A stretch of 64,000 nt of DNA from Clostridium polyendosporum (lineage in GTDB: Bacteria > Bacillota > Clostridia > Clostridiales > Clostridiaceae). Positions 9,348 to 18,915 of this stretch are shown here, one piece after another. The stretch covers positions 62,001 through 126,000 of the forward strand of contig NZ_BOPZ01000005.1 in NCBI RefSeq assembly GCF_018332455.1, read 5' to 3'. The translations under genes and the position numbers were made by a program. Position 1 is the stretch's first letter; the number at the start of each line of letters is the position of its first letter. The notes below the pieces were generated by a model. That model saw only the letters and a program-made list of their open reading frames with translations. It searched no databases and had not been told where the DNA came from.

Positions 9348-10263
9348 AATCTTCGCCTATTATCCTAACCTCCGGATGTAGATCCACATCGAACCTTTCC
9401 TTTACAGTTATCTTTATATGTTCAATAAGATCAAGTACATCCTTCGCTGTAGCTCCACCCTTGTTTATAACAAAACCTGAATGTTTTTCTGAAACAGCGG
9501 CACCACCTATAGTAAAGCCTTTTAATCCAGCATCCTGAATAAGCTTTCCAGCAAAGTATCCTGGTGGTCTTTTAAATGTACTACCAGCAGAAGGATATTC
9601 TAGAGGTTGTTTTTCTTCTCTTTTTCTTGTTAGTTCATCTATTCTTTGTTTTATTAAATTATACTCTCCTTTTTTAAGTACAAAAGTTGCACTCAAAACC
9701 ACATATCCCTTTGACATTATAGCGCTAGTTCTATAACCTAGTTCCATTTCTTCTTTGCTTAAAGTTATAATATTGTTCTTATCATCTATAACTTCTGCTT
9801 CTTTAATAACAAAAGAAATCTCTCCATCATAAGCTCCTGCATTCATGAACACAGCTCCACCTACACTACCTGGGATACCACAAGCAAATTCAAAACCTGT
9901 AAGACTGCGCTCTAAAGCAATTTTAGATACATCTGAAAGTAGTGCACCGCACTCCGCTACAATCTCATTACAATTAACAGATATGTTGTCAAGTTTACAT
10001 ATCTTTATAACAACACCTCTTATTCCACCATCTCTAACTAGAATATTAGAACCATTTCCAATTATAATGTATGGTACATTATATTCCTTGCAGAGACCTA
10101 TGGTTTTAACTACTTGTTCCTTACTTCTAGGATTAACAAGTATATCAACAGGGCCACCAACTTTAAAATATATGTGTTCACCCATTGGAGAATTTAACTC
10201 TATATCATTTTCGTCATAAACGCTTAAAAGCACTTTGCTAAAATCTACATAATGATTCATCAT
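9346..10263 (-). CDS. murB: UDP-N-acetylenolpyruvoylglucosamine reductase
   Basis: Reduces UDP-GlcNAc-enolpyruvate to UDP-MurNAc with NADPH, the second committed step of peptidoglycan synthesis, in the cytosol. The 305-aa length and motifs fit: FAD-binding GNGSN (69-73), [21 protein letters not shown] (128-148), catalytic Ser228 in PSAGSTF, and HPEVR with Glu298. GAGGAG lies 5 nt before the ATG. It is separated from uvrC by an R1 repeat, so probably has its own promoter. Ends in a strong terminator. Confidence 0.97.
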   Translation of the reverse strand: MMNHYVDFSKVLLSVYDENDIELNSPMGEHIYFKVGGPVDILVNPRSKEQVVKTIGLCKEYNVPYIIIGNGSNILVRDGGIRGVVIKICKLDNISVNCNEIVAECGALLSDVSKIALERSLTGFEFACGIPGSVGGAVFMNAGAYDGEISFVIKEAEVIDDKNNIITLSKEEMELGYRTSAIMSKGYVVLSATFVLKKGEYNLIKQRIDELTRKREEKQPLEYPSAGSTFKRPPGYFAGKLIQDAGLKGFTIGGAAVSEKHSGFVINKGGATAKDVLDLIEHIKITVKERFDVDLHPEVRIIGED

Positions 10264-10438
10264 CCAAACTCCTCAAAATTATTTTTTACATTCAATTAAA
10301 TAGTATAAGATAATTACTGCCCTTTAATCAAGGTTTAAGTCTAAATTTTTTCCTTTTTTGATTAAATAAGTTAATTTTTTTATGTTTTTTACAAATTATC
10401 CCAACTATTGCATTATTAATTATTTTGTTTTTAATAAA

Positions 10439-10535
10439 AATAAACAACTTCAATCCATACTCAATTCAGGAAAATAGCCTCGATATGCAATGCCTTTTTC
10501 TGAATTATAAGTTCAGTTATGAAGTTGTTTATCTA
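10439..10535. repeat. R1 inverted-end repeat copy
   Basis: 97-bp copy with ends AATAAACAACTTCAAT and TGAAGTTGTTTATCT, inner arms ATTCAGGAAAA / TTTTTCTGAATT and reverse-oriented core ATAGCCTCGATATGCAATGC. Lies in the 300-nt gap between uvrC and murB; the rest of that gap (10264-10438) shows only a short AT-rich inverted repeat near 10322-10375 (TTTAATCAAGG / CCTTTTTTGATTAAA). Confidence 0.8.
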
Positions 10536-10569
10536 TATTACTTCTTTTTCACAAATTTAGGAATTAAGT

Positions 10570-12441
10570 TTACCTTTGATTCTTTGATGAGAAGTAACTC
10601 CTTATACTTTCTGCAGCTTTTTTATCTATGCTTGGTGTTTCTAAGAGTTCTTCATAAGTAGCCTTCTTAATGTTCTCTACACTACCAAACTTTATAAGAA
10701 GATTCTTTCTTCTCTTCTCTCCAACATTAGGGATATCCTCCAGTATAGAGTGAAGGGTTCTTTTGTCTCTTAAGGATCGATGATAAGTTATGGCAAATCT
10801 ATGTACCTCATCCTGAATTCTTGTTATCATATGAATCAGGTTAGAGCTTCTTCTTAAAATAATCTCCTGATTATTAAAGATAAGACCTCTTGTGTGATGC
10901 TTATCATCCTTTACCATGCCGCATACTGGAATATCTATGTTAAAATTCTTTAAAACCTCCAGTGCAACATTTATCTGTCCTTTTCCTCCATCCATCATTA
11001 TGAGGTCAGGAAATATAGAAAATTTCCCTTTGGAAAACTCAAGACTTCTTTCTTGAATCGCCCTTAACTCTTCTAACCCGTGTAAGAATCTTCTTTCCAA
11101 TACTTCTCTCATACTATCGTAATCATTTGCTCCTTGAACAGTTTTAATTCTAAATCTTCTGTAATCAGAATTCTTTGCCCTGCCCTCTTCGAAAACTATC
11201 ATGGTTCCTACAGAGTCCATCCCCTGGATGTTAGAAATGTCATAAGCTTCTATCCTCACAGGTATTTCCTCTAACTCTAACAAGTTTGCTAACTCTGTAA
11301 GTGCCACCCTGTTTATTTCCTTATCCTTAAGCATTTTATCCTTAAATTGCTCTAGAGTAACCCTTGCATTATTTTTCACCATTTCTAGCATTTCTTTCTT
11401 TTCGCCTCTTTTAGGAACTTTAATCCAAACTTTTGAGCCTCTTTTTACAGTTAAAAATTCCTCTATAAGTTCTAAATCCTCTAGTTCTGGTACATAAATA
11501 TGCTTAGGAACTTGAGCAGTTCCACCATAGAAAGAAGTGATAAACTCTGATATTAGTTCACCTATTTCATCATTAGCTCTATCCTCAAACATAAAGTGTT
11601 CTCTTCCAGTAACTTTTCCTTCTCGTAAAAAAAAGATTTGAATGCAAGTATCCTTCTCATCACTAAATATGTGGATAAAATCTTCATCAGCTTCTTTTGC
11701 AGTGAACATCTTTTGCTTTTCTCCTATGGCTTCAACAGCTAAAATCTTATCCCTTAACTTTGCAGCCTCCTCAAATTCAAGATTCTGAGCTGCCTCATCC
11801 ATCTGCTTGCTTAATTCTTTGATTATATTAGCATCTTTGCCACTGAGTATATTTATGATTTCATTGATCATATCTATATACTCCTTTTTTGATATATGTC
11901 CACCACAAGGAGCTTTACACTGCTTTATATGATAATTCAAACAGGGTCTCGTAAGTTCTCCATCTTCAGCTATTACCCTTTTACAATTTCTCAATGGAAA
12001 TATTTTCTTTATAAGATTAATAGTTTCATATACTGCTGTCGCATTAGTATATGGCCCAAAATACATATTTCCATCCTTAGCAAAATTTCTAGTTACATAA
12101 ACTCTTGGAAAATCTTCATTAGTAGTAATCTTTATAAATGGATAGAATTTATCATCTTTTAATGCAATATTATACTTTGGGCTGTACTTTTTTATTAAGT
12201 TACACTCTAATAGCAGGGCTTCCATCTCAGAATCAGTTACAATATATTCAAACTCTGCAATGTTTCTAACCATAGCTTTGGTCTTTTCCGAATGGCTTCT
12301 TGAACTTTGAAAATACTGTCTTACTCTATTTTTTAATACCTTTGCCTTACCAACATATATTACTTCTCCAAGGGAATTTTTCATTATGTAAACTCCTGGT
12401 TTATCAGGAAGTGTTTTTAGATGGTATTCAAAGTCAAAAAT
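10570..12441 (-). CDS. uvrC: Excinuclease ABC subunit C
   Basis: Endonuclease that makes both incisions in nucleotide excision repair. N-terminal GIY-YIG nuclease (PGVYIMK, then VIYVGKAKVLKNRVRQYF), UVR motif around 200-235 (MDEAAQNLEFEEAAKLRDKI), RNase H-like C-terminal nuclease (MDGGKGQINVALEVL) and terminal helix-hairpin-helix (IPNVGEKRRKNLL). Distal gene of FHA-ftsW-pbp-uvrC, 34 nt after the PBP. The start is odd: AGGAGGTGA is spaced for an ATT codon at 12441 (product begins FDFEYHLK, as in relatives), while the GTG at 12450 overlaps that ribosome site. Confidence 0.95.
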   Translation of the reverse strand: MFDFEYHLKTLPDKPGVYIMKNSLGEVIYVGKAKVLKNRVRQYFQSSRSHSEKTKAMVRNIAEFEYIVTDSEMEALLLECNLIKKYSPKYNIALKDDKFYPFIKITTNEDFPRVYVTRNFAKDGNMYFGPYTNATAVYETINLIKKIFPLRNCKRVIAEDGELTRPCLNYHIKQCKAPCGGHISKKEYIDMINEIINILSGKDANIIKELSKQMDEAAQNLEFEEAAKLRDKILAVEAIGEKQKMFTAKEADEDFIHIFSDEKDTCIQIFFLREGKVTGREHFMFEDRANDEIGELISEFITSFYGGTAQVPKHIYVPELEDLELIEEFLTVKRGSKVWIKVPKRGEKKEMLEMVKNNARVTLEQFKDKMLKDKEINRVALTELANLLELEEIPVRIEAYDISNIQGMDSVGTMIVFEEGRAKNSDYRRFRIKTVQGANDYDSMREVLERRFLHGLEELRAIQERSLEFSKGKFSIFPDLIMMDGGKGQINVALEVLKNFNIDIPVCGMVKDDKHHTRGLIFNNQEIILRRSSNLIHMITRIQDEVHRFAITYHRSLRDKRTLHSILEDIPNVGEKRRKNLLIKFGSVENIKKATYEELLETPSIDKKAAESIRSYFSSKNQR

Positions 12442-12483
12442 TTTTCTCACCTCCTGCTATTATATAAATATATCATATCTTTG

Positions 12484-13947
12484 TTACCTTCCTAATGCAG
12501 TTCTTATTACCTTTCCTGCTGCTTGAGCTGCCAATCCTCCACCAGCACCTCCATTTTCCACAATTACTGCCACTGCAACCTGTGGATTATCTGCTGGAGC
12601 AAAACCTATAAACCATGAGTGTGGTTCTGCATCTCTTCCATTAGGAAGTTGGTAGTCAGCGGTTCCTGTTTTACCTGCCGCATTTGTTCCTTTAAATACT
12701 CCCCAATCCCTATTAATTCTCTCATCAACAAGATTCTTCATATAGCCCTTAATTATATTAGAAACATCTTGAGAAATAACAGTACTTATAGCCGTAGATG
12801 GAATTTTTCTTACTAATTCTCCATCTTTATTTACTACTTCATTAACTAGTTTAGGCTCCATCATAATACCATTATTAGCTACAGTACTTGCTACTAAAGC
12901 CATTTGAATTGGAGTAGCCAATATTTTACTCTGACCTATTCCAGACTGAGCTATACTCCCTTTTTCATAATCCTTAAGTTTTGGAAATCTACTATCTTCC
13001 ATAACAATTCCATCTGATGGAAGATTTTTATTAAATCCATACTTTTCAGCAGTTGCTTTAAGCTTATCGTTTCCTAATTCTAATGCAAGACCTCCAAATA
13101 CAACATTAGAGGACACTGCTAAAGCTTCTTTTAAGCTTATACTACCATAGGCATTTCCATGTAAATTACTTAATGATTGTTTTGAATTGAATACTATTTT
13201 TCCATTATCATTAAAAGTTCTATTTGTTACTCCACTTATATTTTCTATAGCAGATGTTAAAGTTACAATTTTAAAAGTTGACCCTGGAGGATAAAGTCCC
13301 GATACTGCTCTATTCAACAATGGAGACTCTTCATAAGACTGTGAGTTAGCCTTCTTCATAACTTCAGCAAGATTATTAGGATCAAAGGTTGGTTTTGATA
13401 CCATTGCAAGAATTTCTCCTGTCTTAGGATTTAACACCACTATTGATCCTTTATTATCTCCAAGGGCATCGAAAGCTGCCTTTTGTACTTTATCATCTAA
13501 TGAAGTAATTAAACTATTTCCTATCTTTTCTTCCTTCTTATTTCTATCTTTAAAAGCTTCCATTACATTTAGAGACTTTAAGAAACTTTGAAGAGTTAAA
13601 CTTTTATAATTAGTTAAATCATTATCATATTTATTTTCAAGACCAGTTATTCCATACGTAGGATTTACATATCCAAGCACATGTGAATAAAGTGCTCCAC
13701 CCTTATACTCCCTATTTTGTATAAGAACATTATTTTTACTTGAAGCAGTAAGAGCATTTTTATTTCTATCGTAGATAGTGCCTCTCAATACTTCATTTCT
13801 CTTTGCCCATAATCTTTTATTTTCAGATTTTTCTGCTATTGCAGGTGCTTTAAAAAGCTGAAAGTAGGCTATATATGATATAAGAGCAATTATTAATACA
13901 AGATATACTACAAGTACTTTTTTTATGTTATCTAATATATCATTCAT
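12484..13947 (-). CDS. Class B penicillin-binding protein (transpeptidase)
   Basis: 487-aa peptidoglycan DD-transpeptidase of the FtsI/MrdA/PbpA type, anchored by one N-terminal helix (about 12-30) with its catalytic domain outside. All three active-site motifs are present: STFK 223-226, SSN 279-281, KTG 426-428. It is shorter than most class B enzymes because the dimerisation region is small. It starts one base after the FtsW/RodA gene stops, so the two should act as a SEDS polymerase-transpeptidase pair in elongation or spore cortex synthesis. Confidence 0.94.
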   Translation of the reverse strand: MNDILDNIKKVLVVYLVLIIALISYIAYFQLFKAPAIAEKSENKRLWAKRNEVLRGTIYDRNKNALTASSKNNVLIQNREYKGGALYSHVLGYVNPTYGITGLENKYDNDLTNYKSLTLQSFLKSLNVMEAFKDRNKKEEKIGNSLITSLDDKVQKAAFDALGDNKGSIVVLNPKTGEILAMVSKPTFDPNNLAEVMKKANSQSYEESPLLNRAVSGLYPPGSTFKIVTLTSAIENISGVTNRTFNDNGKIVFNSKQSLSNLHGNAYGSISLKEALAVSSNVVFGGLALELGNDKLKATAEKYGFNKNLPSDGIVMEDSRFPKLKDYEKGSIAQSGIGQSKILATPIQMALVASTVANNGIMMEPKLVNEVVNKDGELVRKIPSTAISTVISQDVSNIIKGYMKNLVDERINRDWGVFKGTNAAGKTGTADYQLPNGRDAEPHSWFIGFAPADNPQVAVAVIVENGGAGGGLAAQAAGKVIRTALGR

Positions 13948-13948
13948 A

Positions 13949-15169
13949 CTAGCCCTCCTCTGATATCTTCTGAAGTATCCCTAACGCAAAAAACATAGTA
14001 AGCATTGAAGTACCACCATAACTTATTAGTGGGAGAGCAATACCTGTTAATGGGATTACAGCATAAACTCCTCCTATAATAACTAATACCTGCATGGCAA
14101 TCATAGCACTAAAACCCACTGCATTAAGTTGAGAAAATCTATCTTCTGCACTTAAAGCCGCTCTTATACCCCTATAAAATAAAAGAAAATAAAGCAGCAT
14201 TATACCTATACCGAAAACAATACCTAATTCTTCACAAATTACAGCAAATATAAAATCTGTTTCATTAACTGGTACAAATCCAGGATAACCTTGTTTTAGA
14301 CCTGATCCAAAAAAACCACCTGAAGATATAGCAAATAAACCTTGAACTATTTGATAACTTTCGTTATTTGCATATTTCCATAAGTCTTTCCATATAAGAA
14401 CTCTTCTTCTTACGTGACCAAAAAGGCTATAACTAACTACTGCTCCACCAGCAAACAACAGAAGTCCAGTTACAACGTACTTAAATCCTGAAGTTGCGAT
14501 GTAAACCATAGTGATAGAAATACCAAAGAAAATTAATGCCGAACCTAAATCCCGCTGTAGTACCATACAACCTAATGAAGCCATAACCACTAAAGCTGGT
14601 TCAACAAGTTGCTTAAAATCTCCTGAGAGGGTTTTTTTATCATCATAGGTCGATAATGCTGAAGAAAGGTATAAAACTAAAAATATCTTTCCAATCTCTG
14701 AAGGTTGAAAGCTAAAGCCTCCAATTATTACCCAGTTCTTTGCTCCATATACCTCTTGTCCTGCAATAAGAGCCATAGACATAAATATTAATGTTACAGC
14801 TAAGTATATATACTTATACTTAACGAAACTCTTTAAATCAGGTAAAAGTACAACTATAAGAATATAAGTAGTTATACCCGCAACAAACCAAATAAGCTGC
14901 TTTACAGCTACTTGGGGATTAAGTCTATATAACATCGCTATCCCTATAAAGGATAAAATAGATGCAAAAATTAGAAGAAACTTATCTCCATCAGGAAAAA
15001 ATCTTCCTAAGACAAAATGTCCATAAAAAATAAGTATTATAAGTACTCCACCCATAATTAAAGCCCCTTTATCTATGGTGTCACTTAATAATGCCAAGTT
15101 AATAAAAAGGGCTATACAAAGTAAATATGAAATTATTAAAAGTCTTTTTTCGTATTTTAATGAACCCAT
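13949..15169 (-). CDS. SEDS family protein (FtsW/RodA/SpoVE-like)
   Basis: 406-aa polytopic protein with about ten helices. Peptidoglycan glycosyltransferase of the SEDS family using lipid II. Visible family motifs: PSEIGK near 160 (here FQPSEIGKIFLVLYLS), RDLGSALIFFGI and the C-terminal GIALPLISYGGTSMLTMFFALGIL. Next gene is its probable transpeptidase partner. Sequence does not decide between FtsW, RodA and SpoVE. AGGTGAAG precedes the ATG. An upstream gap of 109 nt to the FHA gene shows nothing notable. Confidence 0.94.
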   Translation of the reverse strand: MGSLKYEKRLLIISYLLCIALFINLALLSDTIDKGALIMGGVLIILIFYGHFVLGRFFPDGDKFLLIFASILSFIGIAMLYRLNPQVAVKQLIWFVAGITTYILIVVLLPDLKSFVKYKYIYLAVTLIFMSMALIAGQEVYGAKNWVIIGGFSFQPSEIGKIFLVLYLSSALSTYDDKKTLSGDFKQLVEPALVVMASLGCMVLQRDLGSALIFFGISITMVYIATSGFKYVVTGLLLFAGGAVVSYSLFGHVRRRVLIWKDLWKYANNESYQIVQGLFAISSGGFFGSGLKQGYPGFVPVNETDFIFAVICEELGIVFGIGIMLLYFLLFYRGIRAALSAEDRFSQLNAVGFSAMIAMQVLVIIGGVYAVIPLTGIALPLISYGGTSMLTMFFALGILQKISEEG

Positions 15170-15278
15170 AACTTCACCTCATCACAACAAACAAGTTAAT
15201 AACAAATTTTAAACTTCAAAAAACATCTAATATAATAATTATTTTCTGAAATCTATTAAATGTTAAACGTGCTTATTT

Positions 15279-15719
15279 TTAATCTATAACTTTAAAAATA
15301 GTGCTTCCAAGTCTAATTTCATCTTCTATCTTTAATCTCACTCTTCCAGAGATTCTTTGTTTATTTATAAATGTTCCATTAGTACTTTCTAAATCTTCAA
15401 GGAAGAATTCATTATTTCTAACATATAATTTAGCATGATAACCTGAAACAAATTGATCATGAAGAACTATAGAATTGTCCTCCTTTCTTCCAAGGGTTAT
15501 GGTTGTTCTTACAGGTATAATAGAACCAATTTTCAAGCTCTTATTTTCTCCGGATTCTAGTACCTCTAACCCATGAGCCCTTCTCCCAGTAGATACCTTT
15601 TTTCTTCCTCCACCTTTAACATCCTTGTACATAATTTTTAGTGAATAGTATATAATTGCATAAAGAATAATAATAAATATTACACCAAAAACAGCACTCA
15701 TTAACTTTGTAAAACTCAT
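15279..15719 (-). CDS. Membrane-anchored FHA domain protein
   Basis: 146 aa: one N-terminal helix (about 8-28), a basic linker (GGGRKKVSTGRR) and a forkhead-associated domain from about 65 to the end with the phosphothreonine-binding signature GRKEDNSI...SGYHAKL...LEDLESTNGTF. FHA domains dock phosphothreonine peptides, so this protein probably links Ser/Thr kinase signalling to the cell-wall enzymes encoded next to it. First gene of the FHA-ftsW-pbp-uvrC unit. Confidence 0.92.
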   Translation of the reverse strand: MSFTKLMSAVFGVIFIIILYAIIYYSLKIMYKDVKGGGRKKVSTGRRAHGLEVLESGENKSLKIGSIIPVRTTITLGRKEDNSIVLHDQFVSGYHAKLYVRNNEFFLEDLESTNGTFINKQRISGRVRLKIEDEIRLGSTIFKVID

Positions 15720-15843
15720 AACTTCACCTCAAACAAATTATTTATATAAATCTTTTATTATATTTTTACTATTTCTTTATATTGATTATACAATAAAAAA
15801 AGTCTAAATTCATGATAACATTGTTATGTATACGTTTATAATT

Positions 15844-15909
15844 GTAAAAAAAAATATAACTCAACCATTTCGTTGTCTGCTGAAACTGCTGTTACCTGGT
15901 TGAGTTACA
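15844..15909 (-). terminator. Intrinsic terminator of the his operon
   Basis: Stem GTAACTCAACCA / TGGTTGAGTTAT (12 bp, one mismatch) with a 29-nt loop, followed on the minus strand by a run of nine T. Lies about 55 nt after the hisE stop. Confidence 0.85.
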
Positions 15910-15963
15910 TTTACTATTAATTCTTTAAGTTTTTAAATAATTGATACCTCATTAAGATCCCAA

Positions 15964-16299
15964 TTATAAATCTACTATCTCTTTTCTTTCAGCTTTAAGG
16001 TTTCCCATCTTTTTTCTTCTCTCATCTAGCTCACTATATACAGCATCTAAATCTATATCCATATCTGCCATAAGAACTGTAAGATGGTAAAGTAAGTCAC
16101 AAATTTCACTAACTGCGGTTGTTTTTCCTTCTGGATTTTTTCCTTCAATGATTACCTCAGTAGCTTCTTCTCCTACCTTTTTAAGTATCTTATCTCTTCC
16201 CTTTGAAAAAAGATAATTTGTATATGATCCTTCTTGCGGATTTTGCTTTCTATCTAAAACTAACTCATAAAGATCCTTAAGTACATCTTTTCTTTCCAT
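15964..16299 (-). CDS. hisE: Phosphoribosyl-ATP pyrophosphatase
   Basis: 111-aa MazG-like all-alpha enzyme that cleaves phosphoribosyl-ATP to phosphoribosyl-AMP, step 2 of histidine synthesis. Motifs: GEEATEVIIEGKN and EICDLLYHLTVLMAD, with the acidic metal-binding residues. Last gene of the operon, 14 nt after hisI; here the HisI and HisE activities are on separate proteins, not fused. Confidence 0.96.
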   Translation of the reverse strand: MERKDVLKDLYELVLDRKQNPQEGSYTNYLFSKGRDKILKKVGEEATEVIIEGKNPEGKTTAVSEICDLLYHLTVLMADMDIDLDAVYSELDERRKKMGNLKAERKEIVDL

Positions 16300-16313
16300 A
16301 ATTTCACTCCAAA

Positions 16314-16619
16314 TTATAATACTTTTCTATAAAAACAGCTCTTTGCTCCTGTATGGCAAGCAGGTCCCTTTTGCTCTACCTTTATTAAAAGAGTATCCTC
16401 ATCACAATCTATTAATATCTCCAATACCTTTTGAAAATGTCCTGAGGTTTCTCCTTTGTTCCAAAGCTTATCTCTTGAACGGCTGTAAAACCACGTGGTT
16501 TTAGTTTCTAAAGTCTTTTTATAGGACTCCTCATTCATATATGCTAGCATAAGAACTTCATTTGTTGAAGCCTCCACTATGATTGTAGGAATTAATCCTT
16601 TTGAAAAATCCGGATACAT
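16314..16619 (-). CDS. hisI: Phosphoribosyl-AMP cyclohydrolase
   Basis: 101-aa zinc enzyme opening the purine ring of phosphoribosyl-AMP, step 3 of histidine synthesis. Core motifs [17 protein letters not shown] and KGETSGH are present, along with the acidic cluster D71-C-D-E-D75 and zinc cysteines C72, C88, C95 ([11 protein letters not shown]). Between hisF and hisE with 13-14 nt gaps. Confidence 0.97.
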   Translation of the reverse strand: MYPDFSKGLIPTIIVEASTNEVLMLAYMNEESYKKTLETKTTWFYSRSRDKLWNKGETSGHFQKVLEILIDCDEDTLLIKVEQKGPACHTGAKSCFYRKVL

Positions 16620-16632
16620 TCTCTCACCTCGT

Positions 16633-17394
16633 TTATAATCTCACTGGTATCTCATATTTTCTTAAGTGTTCTTTTACCTCTTTTATTGAAGCTTCTTTAT
16701 AGTGGAATATTGAAGCTGCAAGAGCAGCATCTGCTTTAGTGTTTTCAAATACATCTCTAAAGTGCCCTATAGTTCCACATCCTCCAGAAGCGATTACTGG
16801 AATGTTTACTACATCACAAAGAGCATTAAGAAGCTCACAATCGAAGCCCTCTTTAGTGCCATCAGCATCCATGCTTGTTAGAAGAATTTCTCCTGCTCCT
16901 CTTTTTTCCACTTCCTTAGCGAATTCAAGAGCATCTATACCTGTATCAATTCTTCCACCATTAATTGTGATATGCCACTCACTACCATCTTGTATTTTTC
17001 TAGCATCTAAAGCAACTACAATACATTGACTTCCAAAGATTTCAGCCCCATCTGTCACAAGTTGAGGATTTCTAACTGCTGCTGAATTTATAGAAACTTT
17101 ATCTGCGCCTGCTCTTAAAATAGTTTTTATATCATCTAGAGAACTTATTCCTCCACCTACTGTTAACGGAATAAAAACTTCTGCTGCAGTTCTCTCAACC
17201 ACATCAAGCATAGTTTTTCTTCCTTCATGGCTAGCAGTAATGTCTAGGAATACCAGCTCATCAGCACCTTCATCATTATAGTATTTTGCTATCTCAACAG
17301 GGTCTCCAACATCTTTTAACCCTAAAAAATTTATACCTTTTACTACCCTGCCCATTTTTACATCTAAGCATGGTATTATTCTCTTCGTAAGCAT
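16633..17394 (-). CDS. hisF: Imidazole glycerol phosphate synthase, cyclase subunit
   Basis: 253-aa TIM barrel that joins ammonia from HisH with PRFAR to give imidazole glycerol phosphate and AICAR. Catalytic Asp11 ([15 protein letters not shown]) and Asp130 (VVALDARK) are in place. It is separated from hisA by 192 nt holding one truncated and one full R1 repeat. Preceded by AAGGGGGC. Confidence 0.97.
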   Translation of the reverse strand: MLTKRIIPCLDVKMGRVVKGINFLGLKDVGDPVEIAKYYNDEGADELVFLDITASHEGRKTMLDVVERTAAEVFIPLTVGGGISSLDDIKTILRAGADKVSINSAAVRNPQLVTDGAEIFGSQCIVVALDARKIQDGSEWHITINGGRIDTGIDALEFAKEVEKRGAGEILLTSMDADGTKEGFDCELLNALCDVVNIPVIASGGCGTIGHFRDVFENTKADAALAASIFHYKEASIKEVKEHLRKYEIPVRL

Positions 17395-17432
17395 TTCTTT
17401 AGCCCCCTTTAAGTAAATTTAGGCTCTTTTAC

Positions 17433-17478
17433 AGATAAACGATTTTATAACTAAATTTAGAATTAAAGTTATTTATCT
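17433..17478. repeat. Truncated R1 repeat
   Basis: 46 bp bounded by AGATAAACGATTTTATAACT and AGTTATTTATCT; the ends match R1 but the core is missing. Directly precedes a full R1 copy. Confidence 0.55.
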
Positions 17479-17486
17479 TTAATTCT

Positions 17487-17583
17487 AGATATACAACTTC
17501 ATAGCTGAATGTATAATTCATGAAAAAGCATTGCATGTCGAGGCTATTTTCATGAATTGTTTAAGGAATGAAGTTGTTTATCT
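17487..17583. repeat. R1 inverted-end repeat, cleanest full copy
   Basis: 97 bp: AGATATACAACTTCATAGCT at the left, TGAAGTTGTTTATCT at the right, inner arms TTCATGAAAA / TTTTCATGAA and the core GCATTGCATGTCGAGGCTAT. It would fold as one long imperfect hairpin with the core as loop. Located inside the his operon between hisA and hisF. Confidence 0.85.
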
Positions 17584-17586
17584 TAA

Positions 17587-18300
17587 TTAAGAACATACTG
17601 CTATAGCTTCTTTAAGATCTAATGTACCTGAGTAAATCGCTTTTCCAGTTATTGCACCATAAACTCCTAAAGCATTTAGATCCTTTATATTCTCAATATC
17701 CTTTATTCCACCAGAAGCAATGATATTTATATTAACTTTTTCTTTTAATTCTTTTAACATATCAAGGTTTGGTCCTTCAAGAGTACCATCTTTAGATATA
17801 TCAGTAACTATTATAGTTTTTACTCCTAAAGTTTCAAGTTTAGCAGCAAATTCTAAATATCCTACCTCTGTTACTTCAACCCATCCTTTTATTGCAACCT
17901 TGCCATCTTTAAAATCAATACCGACAGCAATTTTATCTCCATATTTTTTTACAGCTTCCTTTAAAAATTCTTCATCCTTTAAAGCCGCTGTTCCAAGAAT
18001 AACTCTTGATACACCTATAGAAATAAGCTTTTCAACAACTTCCATATTTCTTATTCCGCCACCAACTTCAACAGGGATAGAAACACTCTTAACTACCTCT
18101 TCTATAGTGTCTAGGTTCTTTTGACTTCCACTAAAAGCTCCATCTAAATCTACCATATGAATGTATTTTGCTCCACTTCTTTCAAAGGTTAGAGCCATCT
18201 CTATTGCACTCTCTGCAACTACGTGAGTTGAACTTTCTTCTCCCTTGTAAAGTCTTACACACTTTCCGTCCTTCAAATCTATTGCTGGTAAAATTATCAC
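17587..18300 (-). CDS. hisA: ProFAR isomerase (phosphoribosylformimino-AICAR-P isomerase)
   Basis: TIM-barrel Amadori isomerase of histidine synthesis, about 237 aa. Catalytic Asp8 in MIILPAIDLKDG and the second Asp in IIVTDISKDGT are visible, with GGGIR and ASGGIKD phosphate loops. The start GTG at 18300 is chosen because AAGGAG is 8 nt upstream; the GTG at 18309 overlaps it. This gives a GTGA overlap with the hisH stop, typical of translational coupling. Confidence 0.96.
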   Translation of the reverse strand: MIILPAIDLKDGKCVRLYKGEESSTHVVAESAIEMALTFERSGAKYIHMVDLDGAFSGSQKNLDTIEEVVKSVSIPVEVGGGIRNMEVVEKLISIGVSRVILGTAALKDEEFLKEAVKKYGDKIAVGIDFKDGKVAIKGWVEVTEVGYLEFAAKLETLGVKTIIVTDISKDGTLEGPNLDMLKELKEKVNINIIASGGIKDIENIKDLNALGVYGAITGKAIYSGTLDLKEAIAVCS

Positions 18301-18899
18301 TTTATCCACTCCTTTATGTTTTCTAGCATCTTTAATCCTATAGTACCGCTTTTTTCTGGGTGGAATTGAAATCCTACTACATTTTTATTAGATACTACTG
18401 CTGGTACAACTACCTCATATTCAGTATAAGCATTAACATTTTCCATTTTCGTGTCTGCATAGAAAGAATGTACAAAGTATACATAACTTCCTTCATCTAT
18501 TCCATTTAAAAATGGACTCTTCTCATTAAACTTTAAATTGTTCCATCCCATGTGAGGAACCTTTTCCTTTATTTGAAGCTTTTTCACATGACCTTGTATA
18601 AATCCTAAACCCTCTGTAAATTCTACTTCATCACTTGATTCAAAGAGAAGCTGCATACCAAGACATATTCCTAAAAGAAGTTTACCTTTTGCAACCTCTT
18701 CTTTTAAAAGCTTATCTAACTCTTTTTCTTTAATTCTCTTCATTGCTGCTGGGAAAGCCCCAACACCAGGAAGTATTATAGCCTTACTATCACGAATTTC
18801 TTGTGGATCATCAGTGATTTTTGACTCTATTCCTAAAGCTTCAAGAGCCTTTTCTACACTTCTTAAATTTCCCATACCATAATCAATAATTGCTATCAT
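18297..18899 (-). CDS. hisH: Imidazole glycerol phosphate synthase, glutaminase subunit
   Basis: 200-aa class I glutamine amidotransferase that feeds ammonia to HisF. Catalytic triad Cys79 (LLLGICLGMQ), His180 and Glu182 (FQFHPEKS) is intact. 17 nt after the hisB stop and overlapping hisA by 4 nt. AGAGGTGATAAT precedes the ATG. Confidence 0.97.
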   Translation of the reverse strand: MIAIIDYGMGNLRSVEKALEALGIESKITDDPQEIRDSKAIILPGVGAFPAAMKRIKEKELDKLLKEEVAKGKLLLGICLGMQLLFESSDEVEFTEGLGFIQGHVKKLQIKEKVPHMGWNNLKFNEKSPFLNGIDEGSYVYFVHSFYADTKMENVNAYTEYEVVVPAVVSNKNVVGFQFHPEKSGTIGLKMLENIKEWIK

Positions 18900-18915
18900 A
18901 TTATCACCTCTCAGA

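Noticed and set aside
10425-10661. 78-aa plus-strand frame at the end of uvrC
   Set aside because: Consists of an R1 repeat plus antisense of uvrC; no ribosome site.
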